Assembly (NCBI GenBank): GCA_020845495.1
Contig: JADLFM010000086.1
Span: forward strand, 1 to 13,083
Length of the DNA stretch: 13,083 nucleotides
From: Chloroflexota bacterium
Lineage (GTDB): Bacteria; Chloroflexota; UBA6077; JACCZL01
Direction: 5' to 3'
Of the stretch, positions 1 to 7,185 are shown piece after piece (position 1 is the first letter of the stretch; every line of letters begins with the position of its first letter). The position numbers were made by a program, and so were the translations under genes. The notes under the pieces are model-generated. The model was not told the origin of the DNA. It was given only the letters and a program-made list of their open reading frames with translations, and searched no databases.

Positions 1-28
1 AGGATGTGACTGGGGCCGCGCGCCGGCG

Positions 29-598
29 TCAGGCGGAGGCGACGCCGTGAAGGATGGTCTCGATCACGGCCGTCAGGAACGACTGATCGAGCGTGTCTGT
101 GAGGTGCCCCATCAGCACGGCGAAGAGAAGCAGGCGGGCGGTAGCCTGCGTGTCGTGCGGTCGCAGCTCGCCGGCCGCCACGCGAGACCCGAGGTACTCG
201 CCGAGGAGGCGCACGCTCTCGCGTTGGGCCCGCTCCACGCGTTCGGCGACGGCCGGATTGGTGGGCGCTTCGCGGATCATCACCTGCATGAGCGGTCGGT
301 GCTCGCGCAGCATCGCGGCGAACCCCTCGCCCACCTCGATCAGCACCGCCTGCGCCGGCCGATTCCGGTCGGGAGCGGTGATGCGGCGCAGCTCGGGCAG
401 GAAGTAGTGGCGCTCGAGCGCGGCGCGGAGCAGGTCCTCCTTCGACCGGAAATAATGGTAGAGGAGGCCCTGGGCTACGCCCGCCTCTTCGGACAGCTCC
501 TTGACGGTCGCGCCGTCCACCCCCTTCTGGGCGAAGACGTTCAGTGCCGTGTCGATGAGCTGGGCGCGTCGCTCTTCCGCCTGTCTCCGTCGGGTCAT
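29..598 (-). CDS. TetR/AcrR-family transcriptional regulator
   Basis: This is a 189-aa one-component repressor-type protein. An N-terminal TetR helix-turn-helix lies at about residues 12-58, with the recognition region reading TVKELSEEAGVAQGLLYHYF followed by RSKEDLL, which is typical of the family. The C-terminal two thirds is a helical ligand and dimerisation domain with no recognisable ligand signature. The ATG at 598 is chosen because GGAGCGAGG lies directly before it. An in-frame ATG at 613 has no ribosome site and overlaps the operator-like dyad, and the reading frame stays open to 898 only as non-family sequence. It is divergent from the ArsR gene, and its regulated partner may lie beyond the left edge. 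The family assignment is firm; the ligand and targets are unknown. Confidence 0.93.
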   Translation of the reverse strand: MTRRRQAEERRAQLIDTALNVFAQKGVDGATVKELSEEAGVAQGLLYHYFRSKEDLLRAALERHYFLPELRRITAPDRNRPAQAVLIEVGEGFAAMLREHRPLMQVMIREAPTNPAVAERVERAQRESVRLLGEYLGSRVAAGELRPHDTQATARLLLFAVLMGHLTDTLDQSFLTAVIETILHGVASA

Positions 599-607
599 CC
601 TCGCTCC
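599..607 (-). promoter_or_regulatory. Ribosome binding site of the TetR gene
   Basis: On the minus strand GGAGCGAGG runs directly into the ATG at 598, with GGAG five bases from the start. This decides the start codon in favour of 598 over the ATG at 613. Confidence 0.6.
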
Positions 608-611
608 GTTC

Positions 612-629
612 ATTGAATACTCAGTCAAT
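612..629. promoter_or_regulatory. Operator-like inverted repeat upstream of the TetR gene
   Basis: An 18-bp imperfect palindrome has outer arms ATTGA (612-616) and TCAAT (625-629), with additional symmetric T/A positions inside. It is AT-rich in an otherwise GC-rich stretch and ends 14 bases upstream of the TetR start. Size, symmetry and position match the sites by which many TetR-family proteins repress themselves. The minus strand also reads TTGACT here, which could be a -35 element, so binding would block transcription. Autoregulation is inferred, not shown. Confidence 0.55.
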
Positions 630-725
630 AGCATACCCGATGCCGAGCGTGTTGTGAGGCCGGGACAGGTGTCACGCCGACGAACGGATGAATGTCCCGG
701 CCGAGCCGGCCCCGCGGTGCCTAGG

Positions 726-1211
726 ATGATGTCAACGGTGATTGACATGACCCTTGACCCGCTCGAAGATATGGACCCTGCTGCCGTTGAGCTCCTCCAG
801 TTGCTGGCTGACCCGACCCGCCGCCGGATCTTCCGGTCTCTCTTGCGCGGTGAGACCTGTAACTGCGAGTTGGCCGTCGAGCTCGATCTTGCCCACAATC
901 TGATCTCTCATCATCTCAAGCGCCTGCGACTGGCTGGTCTCATCCAGGAGCGTCGCGACCGCCACGCGGACCACTGGGTCCACTACGTCGTGAACGTCGA
1001 GGTGTTGAACGGTGCCCTCGGGGCACTGAACGCTGCGCTGACTCCGGCGCCGACCGATGCCCGCACGCCGTGCTGCGAACGACGTGATGTCACCATGGTC
1101 AGCGAGCCGTGTCCAACCTGTGCGTCCAGGCCGGTTGCGCGAGCCTCGCGCGGCCGGCGCGCTTTGCGACCCACGTCCTCGTCCACCGTGACGCCAGGCT
1201 CGGACCGGTAG
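726..1211 (+). CDS. ArsR/SmtB-family metal(loid)-responsive repressor
   Basis: This is a winged-helix repressor of about 161 aa. After LLADPTRRRIFRSLLRGE comes TCNCELAVELDLAHNLISHH, then LKRLRLAGLIQERRDRHADHWVHY, the classic ArsR order of recognition helix and beta wing. C45 and C47 sit where the CxC metal site of plasmid-type ArsR lies. A second group, C116-C117 and C129-P-T-C132, lies in the C-terminal tail, so As(III)-like thiol coordination is plausible. The start is uncertain: tandem ATGs at 726 and 729 have no good ribosome site, and an ATG at 747 (154 aa) is preceded by GGTG. It precedes an ArsP-like permease and a CxxC protein, the usual arrangement for a self-regulated efflux operon. 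The family is firm; the inducer is inferred. Confidence 0.88.
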   Translation: MMSTVIDMTLDPLEDMDPAAVELLQLLADPTRRRIFRSLLRGETCNCELAVELDLAHNLISHHLKRLRLAGLIQERRDRHADHWVHYVVNVEVLNGALGALNAALTPAPTDARTPCCERRDVTMVSEPCPTCASRPVARASRGRRALRPTSSSTVTPGSDR

Positions 1212-1234
1212 CGGGTGGATCGGAAGGATTCGCG

Positions 1235-2275
1235 ATGGAACAGACAGTTGAGGCATCACATCGAAGCGGTCTCTGGCTCACAACACGACTCGTTGTCGGC
1301 GTGGCGGCCTGGATCGCCGCCTATTCACAGGTTCAGGCGGTCGCGGACCGTGTGACGTACGATCTCGTCGGGTTAGAGCGTGGCTCCCATCTCGGCGAGG
1401 CCGTGGCGTTCTTCCTCTACGACGTCCCGAAGATCGCGTTGCTGCTGGCCGGCATCGTCATCGTCGTCACGGTGATCCGCAGCTACTTCCCGCCAGAGCG
1501 TGTTCGGCGGGTCCTGGCGGCGCGTGGCGACCATGTTGGAACGGTCCTGGCGGCATTGCTCGGCGTCGTCACGCCGTTCTGCTCCTGCTCGGCCGTCCCG
1601 CTGTTCATTGGCTTCGTCGAATCCGGCGTCCCACTCGGGGTCACGTTCAGCTTCCTGATCGCCGCTCCCGTCGTCAACGAGGTCGCCCTGATCCTGCTCG
1701 CCGGCCTGTTCGGCTGGCAGGTCGCGCTACTCTACGTCGGCACCGGGCTCGTGGTCGCCATCGTCGGCGGCACGGTCATCGGGCGGCTTGGCCTGGAGAA
1801 CCAGATCGAGGAGTACGTCCGCCAGATCAAGGTCGGCGCTGCCATCGAGCGCCGCATCTCGTTCGAGGAGCGTGTCAACGAGGCAGTTGCCTACACCCGC
1901 GACCTGCTGGGGAAGATCATGCCGTGGGTGCTCGGGGGCATCGCGATTGGCGCCGGCATCCACGGCTACGTCCCGACTGACTTCGTCGCCGAGTACGCCG
2001 GCCCTGACAACCTCTTTGCTGTCCCGCTCGCCGTGCTGGTCGCCATCCCGCTCTACTCCAACGCGGCCGGCACCATCCCGGTCGTTCAGGCGCTGATGGA
2101 CAGGGGGATGCCGCTCGGAACGACCCTCGCGTTCATGATGGCGATCACGGCGATCTCGACACCCGAGCTGGTGATCTTGCGGCGGGTCATCAAGCCAAAG
2201 CTGATTGCCGTCTTCGTCGGGGTCGTGGCCGTCGCCATCGTGGGAATCGGCTATCTGTTCAACGCCGTGATGTAA
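1235..2275 (+). CDS. ArsP/DUF318-family permease (PF03773-like)
   Basis: This is a 346-aa integral membrane protein with about eight hydrophobic segments in two halves and a charged cytoplasmic linker near residues 185-220. The family signature TPFCSCSAVPLFIGF lies at 113-127 (C116, C118). It is echoed by APVVNEVAL at 144-152, YSNAAGTIPVV at 274-284 and STPELVILRRVIKPKL near 308-323. Characterised members such as ArsP export trivalent organoarsenicals, and many others are of unknown substrate. The ATG at 1235 has GGAAGG seven bases upstream; the frame is open further left, but that part is not hydrophobic and overlaps the ArsR gene. It lies 23 bases after the ArsR gene and 43 before a thioredoxin-fold gene, an arrangement common for this family. 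The exported substrate cannot be read from the sequence. Confidence 0.9.
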   Translation: MEQTVEASHRSGLWLTTRLVVGVAAWIAAYSQVQAVADRVTYDLVGLERGSHLGEAVAFFLYDVPKIALLLAGIVIVVTVIRSYFPPERVRRVLAARGDHVGTVLAALLGVVTPFCSCSAVPLFIGFVESGVPLGVTFSFLIAAPVVNEVALILLAGLFGWQVALLYVGTGLVVAIVGGTVIGRLGLENQIEEYVRQIKVGAAIERRISFEERVNEAVAYTRDLLGKIMPWVLGGIAIGAGIHGYVPTDFVAEYAGPDNLFAVPLAVLVAIPLYSNAAGTIPVVQALMDRGMPLGTTLAFMMAITAISTPELVILRRVIKPKLIAVFVGVVAVAIVGIGYLFNAVM

Positions 2276-2306
2276 CCGCACTCAACAACGAGGCCCGATG
2301 TGGGCC

Positions 2307-2312
2307 AGGAGG
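2307..2312 (+). promoter_or_regulatory. Shine-Dalgarno sequence deciding a GTG start
   Basis: A perfect AGGAGG lies six bases before the GTG at 2319. This argues that the thioredoxin-fold gene starts there, not at the in-frame ATG at 2298, which lies upstream of the ribosome site. Confidence 0.75.
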
Positions 2313-2318
2313 TCCGAC

Positions 2319-2570
2319 GTGATCGTGAAGATTCTCGGCACGGGCTGCTCCAACTGCCAGCGGCTCGAAAAGCTCGCACACGAGGCGGCCAGTGAAGTCG
2401 GTATCGAACCCGACTTTGAGAAGGTAACGGAGCTACCGGCCATCATGGCGTACGGCGTCATGAGCACGCCGGGGCTCGTCGTCGACGAGCGAGTCGTCTC
2501 GTCCGGTCGGGTCCCTTCCAGGACCGAGATCGCCGGCTGGCTCCGTACGGCATCCGCCAAGCAGGCGTAA
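2319..2570 (+). CDS. Small CxxC thioredoxin-fold protein (TM0996/MTH895-like)
   Basis: This is an 83-aa single-domain thioredoxin or glutaredoxin-like protein. It begins with a beta strand (IVKILGTG) followed by the redox pair C10-S-N-C13, then a helix (QRLEKLAHEA). The conserved cis-proline region is S49-T50-P51-GLVVDE, and the end is helical. The size and lack of a signal peptide fit the cytoplasmic glutaredoxin-like group often encoded next to DUF318/ArsP permeases. It may supply thiol reduction for, or hand a thiol-bound metalloid to, the permease or the ArsR protein; that role is inferred. GTG at 2319 is chosen over ATG at 2298 because of the perfect ribosome site between them. Confidence 0.87.
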   Translation: MIVKILGTGCSNCQRLEKLAHEAASEVGIEPDFEKVTELPAIMAYGVMSTPGLVVDERVVSSGRVPSRTEIAGWLRTASAKQA

Positions 2571-2631
2571 AAGGTGAGAGCCGCCCATCGGGCGAGGAGA
2601 GCTTCGATTTGTTCCTGATCGGAGAGGGGTA

Positions 2632-3579
2632 ATGCGGCGTAGTGCTGGTGGCGGGCACGGGCTGAACCGGCTGGCGGCATGGGTTGTGGCCGTCATCGCG
2701 GTGGTCGTCCTCGCATCTGGCTGCGGGCCGGAGGCGAAGAGCGTGTCGTTGACCGACGGTGATGCCCTTGACCTGCCCGCGCCACCGCCACCCGAAATTG
2801 GCGTCTACAGCTTCGGCTTCGATCGGCGCCTCGAGCCGAGCGAGGATGTGCGGATGTACGTGCCACTCCTCAAGATTCTGGAGGAGCGAACCGGCTACCG
2901 CTTCCGACTCCACGTCACGCCCGCTTCGGCATCAGTCGTGGACGAGATCGGCAACGGCTCGGTCCAGTTCGGAGCGGTCGGTACCCTGAGCTACCTCGCA
3001 GCAGAGAAGAAGTATGGCGCCGAAGCGCTGGTTGCTGGTCGGACCCCGAGCGAGGACGCCAGCTACCGTGCCTTGATCGTCACCCTGCCCACGAGCGACA
3101 TCCACGGCATCGCCGATCTCCGAGGCCGGTCGCTCGCGCTCGGGAGTCCGAGCTCGACCCAGGGCCACTTGATCCCTCGCCTCATGCTTCGCTCGGCTGG
3201 CCTCAGCCTGGCCGACTTGTCGTCCTTCCAGTACCACTCGTCCCACGCGGAGACGGCGAACGCGGTGCTGAGTGGTCGCTTCGACGCCGGCGCGATCCAG
3301 GATACCCTGGGTTGGCAGCTCATACAGGAGGGCCGACTACGTCTCGTAGCCGAATCTGAACCGTACCCCAGCAGCGTCATCGCCGTCGCGCCGTTTGTCT
3401 CGCCGGCCGTCGTCGACGCGGTTCGAACGGCCTTGCTAGACCTGGACACGACCGGGCGCGACGCGCCTCGGCTGTACCATTGGGAGCGATCCGAGATGCC
3501 GCTCGGCTTCATGCTGATTGACCCAAGCCGCCTCGATCGGGTGCGAGAACACGCGGAGGAGCTCGGCATTCTGCGATGA
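2632..3579 (+). CDS. PhnD-like oxyanion-binding lipoprotein, likely sensor component
   Basis: This is a 315-aa extracytoplasmic binding protein. Residues 12-30 form a lipoprotein signal ending in LASGC, with lipidation at C31. The mature part begins after a Pro-rich linker with IGVYSFGFDRRLEPS, then VRMYVPLLKILEERTGYRF. It carries ADLRGRSLALGSPSSTQGHL at 161-180, the PhnD-type stretch whose Ser/Thr residues bind a phosphate-like group. No ABC permease or ATPase is nearby. Its stop overlaps the histidine kinase start (ATGA), so it is best read as the sensing arm of a three-component system, as with AioX in arsenite sensing or the fused sensor domain of TtrS. Apart from the lipobox it has no cysteine, which argues against thiol binding of arsenite. 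Ribosome site GGAGAGGGG precedes the ATG. The ligand is unknown. Confidence 0.85.
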   Translation: MRRSAGGGHGLNRLAAWVVAVIAVVVLASGCGPEAKSVSLTDGDALDLPAPPPPEIGVYSFGFDRRLEPSEDVRMYVPLLKILEERTGYRFRLHVTPASASVVDEIGNGSVQFGAVGTLSYLAAEKKYGAEALVAGRTPSEDASYRALIVTLPTSDIHGIADLRGRSLALGSPSSTQGHLIPRLMLRSAGLSLADLSSFQYHSSHAETANAVLSGRFDAGAIQDTLGWQLIQEGRLRLVAESEPYPSSVIAVAPFVSPAVVDAVRTALLDLDTTGRDAPRLYHWERSEMPLGFMLIDPSRLDRVREHAEELGILR

Positions 3580-5504
3580 GACGGCCTACGCTCCTGCTCG
3601 GCCAGCGGATCGTCCTGACGACGACGTCGATCGTCGTGGTCATGGGCCTACTCACTGTTGCCGTTCTTCAGATGATCGTCTCTCAAACGCTGGGCCGAGA
3701 GCTCGACGAGAAGGGGCTTGCGACGGCCCGCATCCTGGCCAACGAACTGGCGGACCCGATGCTGGACGCCGACTTTGCCGGCGTCCAGCGAATCCTCGAC
3801 CACTTTCAGCGGGACGGCGGCTCGATCGTGTACGCGTACGTCTACGATCCGCCGGCCCGGCGCGTCGTTCACACGTTGTCCGGGACGTTCCCTGGTCAGC
3901 TCGCGGCCGCCGTTCTGCTGCCTCCTGATTCGAGCCGATCGGTGCATTTCCTCGCGACCGAACGAGGGCGCGTGCGCGATTATGGCGTCCGCCTGCTCGA
4001 CGGCCTCGACCAGGAAGTGCATGTCGGACTTCCCGAGGAGAGCATCGTTGCCTCGATTGACCGGGTGACCTGGCTCATCGTGACACTCACGGGCGTGGGA
4101 GTCGCCGTCGCCGCGGTTCTCGCCTGGGTCTTGGGCCGCTATGTCACACGCCCGCTCGGTCGACTCGCCGCCGCTGCTGAGGACATCGGTAAGGGACAGC
4201 TCGCACAGGACATTCCAGTGGCCTGGCACGACGAGGTTGGCGCCCTGGCAGATGCGTTCAATCGGATGTCGGCGCGCTTGAGCGAGACGATGGATCGAGA
4301 GCGGCGTCGCAATCGGGAGCTCACAGCGCTCAACGCCGTCGCGCAGGTGGTCAGTACAGCTGACGACCAGACTGACGTCCTGCATCGAGCCGTGCAGGAG
4401 ATCATCGCCGCGCTCGGCCTGGATGGAGGCTGGGTCGTCCTGCTCGGCGAGGACGGCCAGCCATCGAGCACCGTCGCAGTCGGAGACATTGGCCGCGACC
4501 TCGCGTCACACTGCACCGAGCTGGCGACCGGCACATGCTCCTGCTGGGCCACCTCGCGCGAGGTCGGCGCCGGCCGTGGCGACGGCGAGCGATCCTGCGG
4601 GGTGTCCTCGCTCGTCACGCCAGCCAAGACCGTGGCGGGTCCGTTCCCCTTGTTCGCCGGGGGCCGCACCGTTGGCGTCCTAAACGTCGTTGCCGACCGA
4701 GCCATCGGCCTCAACGATCACGATTTTGGTGTCCTGCAGGGTGTGTGTCGGCAGCTCGGACTGGCGCTCGATCGGGCGAGGCTCTGGCGCAGCCTGCGGG
4801 ACCGCGAAGCACGCGTAAGCCAGCTCCTCCAGACCGTGATCGACGCCCAGGAGGATGAGCGCAAGCGGATCGCGAGAGAGCTCCACGACGAGACCAGCCA
4901 GTCGATGGCCGCGCTTGCGGTCGGGCTCAAGGCCGCATCGACGCTCGTGGACCGGGATCCGGTGCGCGCCGCGCAGGTTCTCGAGAACCTGAAGGACGCA
5001 GCCGCATCAACCGTGCGTGAGATTCGGAATCTTGTGTCAGATCTGCGTCCTACGTTGTTGGACGACATGGGTCTGGTGCCAGCACTGAACTGGTCGGCCT
5101 CTCGACGCCTGGCTGAACATGGGGTCGACGTGGTGGTCACCAGCCACGGCGTGAACGATCGGCTGCCGCCACGCATCGAAACCACGCTGTTCCGGATAGG
5201 CCAGGAGGCGATCAACAACGCGGCCCGGCATGCCAGAGCACGTCGCGTACAGATCGACCTGTCGATCGCTCAGGGGATCGCGACGCTGTCGATCGTCGAC
5301 GATGGGCGTGGGTTCAACGTGGACCTGGCGACGAATTGCGATCACCAGAGGCGCCAACCGTTCGGCCTGCTCGGCATGGCTGAGCGTGCGGGCCTGCTCG
5401 GTGGTACCTGTACGATCACGTCACTGCTCGGCGAGGGCACGCGGGTCGAGGCGCGGATCCCGCTCGACGAGCGCCCCCAGCACGACAGGGAGCATGTCGC
5501 ATGA
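3576..5504 (+). CDS. NarX-like membrane histidine kinase with HAMP and GAF domains
   Basis: This is a 642-aa sensor kinase. TM1 is at about 10-34, an extracytoplasmic region of about 130 residues follows, TM2 is at about 164-187, and HAMP is at 188-245 (GRYVTRPLGRLAAAAEDIGKG). A GAF-like domain spans about 250-405. HisKA_3 has the phospho-acceptor H437 in DERKRIARELHDETSQ. The ATPase has an N box around Q543-E-A-I-N-N-A and a G box at D575-D-G-R-G. The GAF region holds C313, C321, C323 and C341, a possible redox, metal or cofactor site. It overlaps the binding-protein gene before it and the response regulator after it by ATGA, so the three are translationally coupled. The extracytoplasmic region probably docks the lipoprotein. 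HPK7/NarX family membership is firm; the signal is inferred. Confidence 0.94.
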   Translation: MRRPTLLLGQRIVLTTTSIVVVMGLLTVAVLQMIVSQTLGRELDEKGLATARILANELADPMLDADFAGVQRILDHFQRDGGSIVYAYVYDPPARRVVHTLSGTFPGQLAAAVLLPPDSSRSVHFLATERGRVRDYGVRLLDGLDQEVHVGLPEESIVASIDRVTWLIVTLTGVGVAVAAVLAWVLGRYVTRPLGRLAAAAEDIGKGQLAQDIPVAWHDEVGALADAFNRMSARLSETMDRERRRNRELTALNAVAQVVSTADDQTDVLHRAVQEIIAALGLDGGWVVLLGEDGQPSSTVAVGDIGRDLASHCTELATGTCSCWATSREVGAGRGDGERSCGVSSLVTPAKTVAGPFPLFAGGRTVGVLNVVADRAIGLNDHDFGVLQGVCRQLGLALDRARLWRSLRDREARVSQLLQTVIDAQEDERKRIARELHDETSQSMAALAVGLKAASTLVDRDPVRAAQVLENLKDAAASTVREIRNLVSDLRPTLLDDMGLVPALNWSASRRLAEHGVDVVVTSHGVNDRLPPRIETTLFRIGQEAINNAARHARARRVQIDLSIAQGIATLSIVDDGRGFNVDLATNCDHQRRQPFGLLGMAERAGLLGGTCTITSLLGEGTRVEARIPLDERPQHDREHVA

Positions 5505-6130
5505 TCCGACTCCTGATCGCGGACGATCACGCGATGTTTCGCTCCGGGATCCGGCTCCTGCTGGAGATCCAGGACGATTTCGAGGTGGTCGGCGAAGCCG
5601 AGGACGGGGAAGCCGCGGTCGCGTTAGCCGTCGATCGGCAGCCGGATGTCGTCCTCCTGGACATCGGCCTGCCTGGCCTGGATGGCATCGCGGCGTGCGA
5701 ACGCATGCGCGCTCTGGCCCCGCGTTGCCGGGTAATTCTGCTCACTCAGCATGAAAATCGTGAGTACGTCGTGCCCGGTCTCAAGGCCGGAGCTGCCGGC
5801 TACGTCCTCAAGCGCGCAGCCGCCGACGAGTTGATCGGCGCGATCCGGGCCGTCCACGCCGGCCAGGCATTCCTCGATCCCACCGTCACCCAGGTCATGC
5901 TCGACCAGCTCAATTCGTCGACGTCTTCCGGGGTTGACGGCCTGTCGGAGCGGGAGCGGGAAGTCCTGACCCTGATGGCCCGTGGTCAGACCTACCGCGA
6001 GATCGGCAGCGTGCTCGGCGTCAGCCCGAAGACGGTCGACTTCCACCGCGCCAACGTGATGCAGAAGCTCGGCCTGCGCACGAGAGCTGAGCTTGTCCAG
6101 TTCGCGGTGCGGCACGGGCTCGTCGAGTAG
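5501..6130 (+). CDS. NarL/LuxR-family response regulator
   Basis: This is a 209-aa two-domain regulator. The receiver (1-120) has the acidic pair D8-D9, phospho-acceptor D54 in VVLLDIGLPG, the switch T82 and K104 in GYVLK. The C-terminal LuxR helix-turn-helix (about 145-205) reads LSEREREVLTLMARGQTYRE then IGSVLGVSPKTVDFHRANVM. It is the cognate partner of the preceding kinase by a four-base ATGA overlap. It is a NarL-type activator, not a sigma-54 NtrC-type protein, which differs from AioR and resembles the LuxR-type TtrR. The adjacent intergenic region before the molybdoenzyme genes is its most likely target. The family is firm; the target is inferred. Confidence 0.95.
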   Translation: MIRLLIADDHAMFRSGIRLLLEIQDDFEVVGEAEDGEAAVALAVDRQPDVVLLDIGLPGLDGIAACERMRALAPRCRVILLTQHENREYVVPGLKAGAAGYVLKRAAADELIGAIRAVHAGQAFLDPTVTQVMLDQLNSSTSSGVDGLSEREREVLTLMARGQTYREIGSVLGVSPKTVDFHRANVMQKLGLRTRAELVQFAVRHGLVE

Positions 6131-6279
6131 CACACCTGGGCACTTTCCTAGGTCCGAAGCTAGGCAATTACCGCCTGGCAAACTGGGGTTGATCCGAGCT
6201 AACGGCAGCCCTTGGTCCTCGGTATGGTGAGAGCAAGATTGACTCTCGATCCCTCCGTCACCACACGAGGAGGTGCCGC
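6131..6279 (+). promoter_or_regulatory. Probable promoter region of the molybdoenzyme gene set
   Basis: This 149-base non-coding gap, the largest in the window, separates the regulator from the B-C-A-D genes. It holds CTAGG twice (6148-6152 and 6160-6164); with the preceding base the two form an inverted repeat CCTAG/CTAGG with an eight-base spacer, a candidate site for the LuxR-type regulator. TTGATC at 6189, TATGGT at 6223 and TTGACT at 6239 are possible core elements, but no pair has ideal spacing, consistent with an activator-dependent promoter. The ribosome site GAGGAGGTG (6267-6275) precedes the ATG at 6280. The presence of a promoter is likely; exact elements are uncertain. Confidence 0.5.
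6147..6164. repeat. CTAGG dyad, candidate regulator binding site
   Basis: CCTAG at 6147-6151 and CTAGG at 6160-6164 form an inverted repeat around GTCCGAAG. It lies just after the response regulator stop and about 115 bases before the ferredoxin start. No T run follows, so a terminator is unlikely and a protein-binding site fits better. The 5-bp arms are short and could be chance. Confidence 0.35.
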
Positions 6280-7167
6280 ATGGATGACCAGACGAACGGC
6301 GTCCGCGAAGCACGGCGCGGCCTGTTCCGAAAGACACTTGCCGTTGTCGCCGGCGGACTGGCCGCCCAGGCGCTTGCGGTCGTGCCACCAGCAACGACCG
6401 CGGCCGCGCAGGCTCCACCAACGGAAAGGGCGCTCGTGCCCATGCCCGACCTGCCCCCAGCGGTCGCCGGCGAGAATCAGATCGTGCGCATGATGTCCGA
6501 CCTTCGCCGCGCGCTGGCGAAGCCGATCGAGCAGCGCCGGTGGGGGATGGTCATCGACCTGCGCAAATGCATCGGCTGCCAAGCGTGCACCATCGCCTGC
6601 ATCACCGAGAACAAGCTGCCGCCCGGGGTAGTGTACCGGCCGGTTATCACCGAAGAGAAAGGCAAGTTCCCGCACGTCTCCAAGACCTTTACGCCACGTC
6701 CCTGCATGCAGTGCGATAACCCGCCCTGCGTCGGCGTCTGCCCAGTCGGGGCCAGCTATAAGCGCCTAGATGGCATCGTCGCCATCAACTACGAGACGTG
6801 CATCGGCTGCCGCTACTGCATCACGGCGTGTCCCTACGATGCGCGCACGTTCGACTTTGGCGAGTTCCACGACGAGGGCGGCGAGATTCCGGCCTACGAC
6901 CAGGTCGCATCGAAGGAGTACGGCCGGACCTGGAGCCGCGCCAACGACGACGTGCCGATCGGCACGGCCCGTAAGTGCACCTTCTGTATCCATCGGTTGG
7001 ACAAGGGCGAGCTGCCGGCCTGCGTCGTCTCCTGTATGGGCCGTGCAACATTCTTCGGCGACTTGAACGACCCTGAGAGCCTGGTGCACGAGCTTGCAGG
7101 CCGCGCAAACGCGACGCGCCTGAAGGAAGAGGCGGGCACCGGCCCGGCCGTCTTCTACCTGAACTGA
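6280..7167 (+). CDS. Four-cluster ferredoxin (B) subunit of a molybdoenzyme, Tat-exported
   Basis: This is a 295-aa electron-transfer subunit. The N-terminus has R12-R13-G-L-F-R-K followed by a hydrophobic stretch to about residue 45, a Tat-type signal. Sixteen cysteines form four [4Fe-4S] motifs: C97/100/103/107, C142/145/150/154, C174/177/180/184 and C233/236/248/252, the last with the long spacer usual for PsrB/DmsB/TtrB-type proteins. It would carry electrons between the membrane subunit and the molybdenum site on the outer face. It is first of the B-C-A-D set, with a strong ribosome site (GAGGAGGTG). It has its own Tat signal although the A subunit also has one, and about 85 residues precede the first cluster. 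DmsB/PsrB/TtrB-group membership is firm; the exact enzyme is not. Confidence 0.94.
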   Translation: MDDQTNGVREARRGLFRKTLAVVAGGLAAQALAVVPPATTAAAQAPPTERALVPMPDLPPAVAGENQIVRMMSDLRRALAKPIEQRRWGMVIDLRKCIGCQACTIACITENKLPPGVVYRPVITEEKGKFPHVSKTFTPRPCMQCDNPPCVGVCPVGASYKRLDGIVAINYETCIGCRYCITACPYDARTFDFGEFHDEGGEIPAYDQVASKEYGRTWSRANDDVPIGTARKCTFCIHRLDKGELPACVVSCMGRATFFGDLNDPESLVHELAGRANATRLKEEAGTGPAVFYLN

Positions 7168-7185
7168 GAGGAGGCAGTAGCGATC

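Noticed and set aside
662..698. GGGACA...TGTCCC inverted repeat upstream of the ArsR gene as its operator
   Set aside because: Arms are six bases with a 25-base spacer, unlike the compact dyads bound by ArsR proteins; likely chance in GC-rich sequence.
599..898. Extended N-terminus of the TetR gene reaching to 898
   Set aside because: The added residues look like antisense translation of the ArsR gene, carry no TetR features and would span the operator-like dyad; a good ribosome site supports 598.
1109..1234. Longer permease start at 1109
   Set aside because: It would overlap the ArsR gene by about 100 bases and adds non-membrane sequence; ATG at 1235 has a well-placed GGAAGG.
2582..2594. 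Short hairpin CGCCC-ATC-GGGCG after the thioredoxin-fold gene as a terminator
   Set aside because: The stem is only five pairs and no T run follows; too weak to call, although a transcript boundary here would be reasonable.
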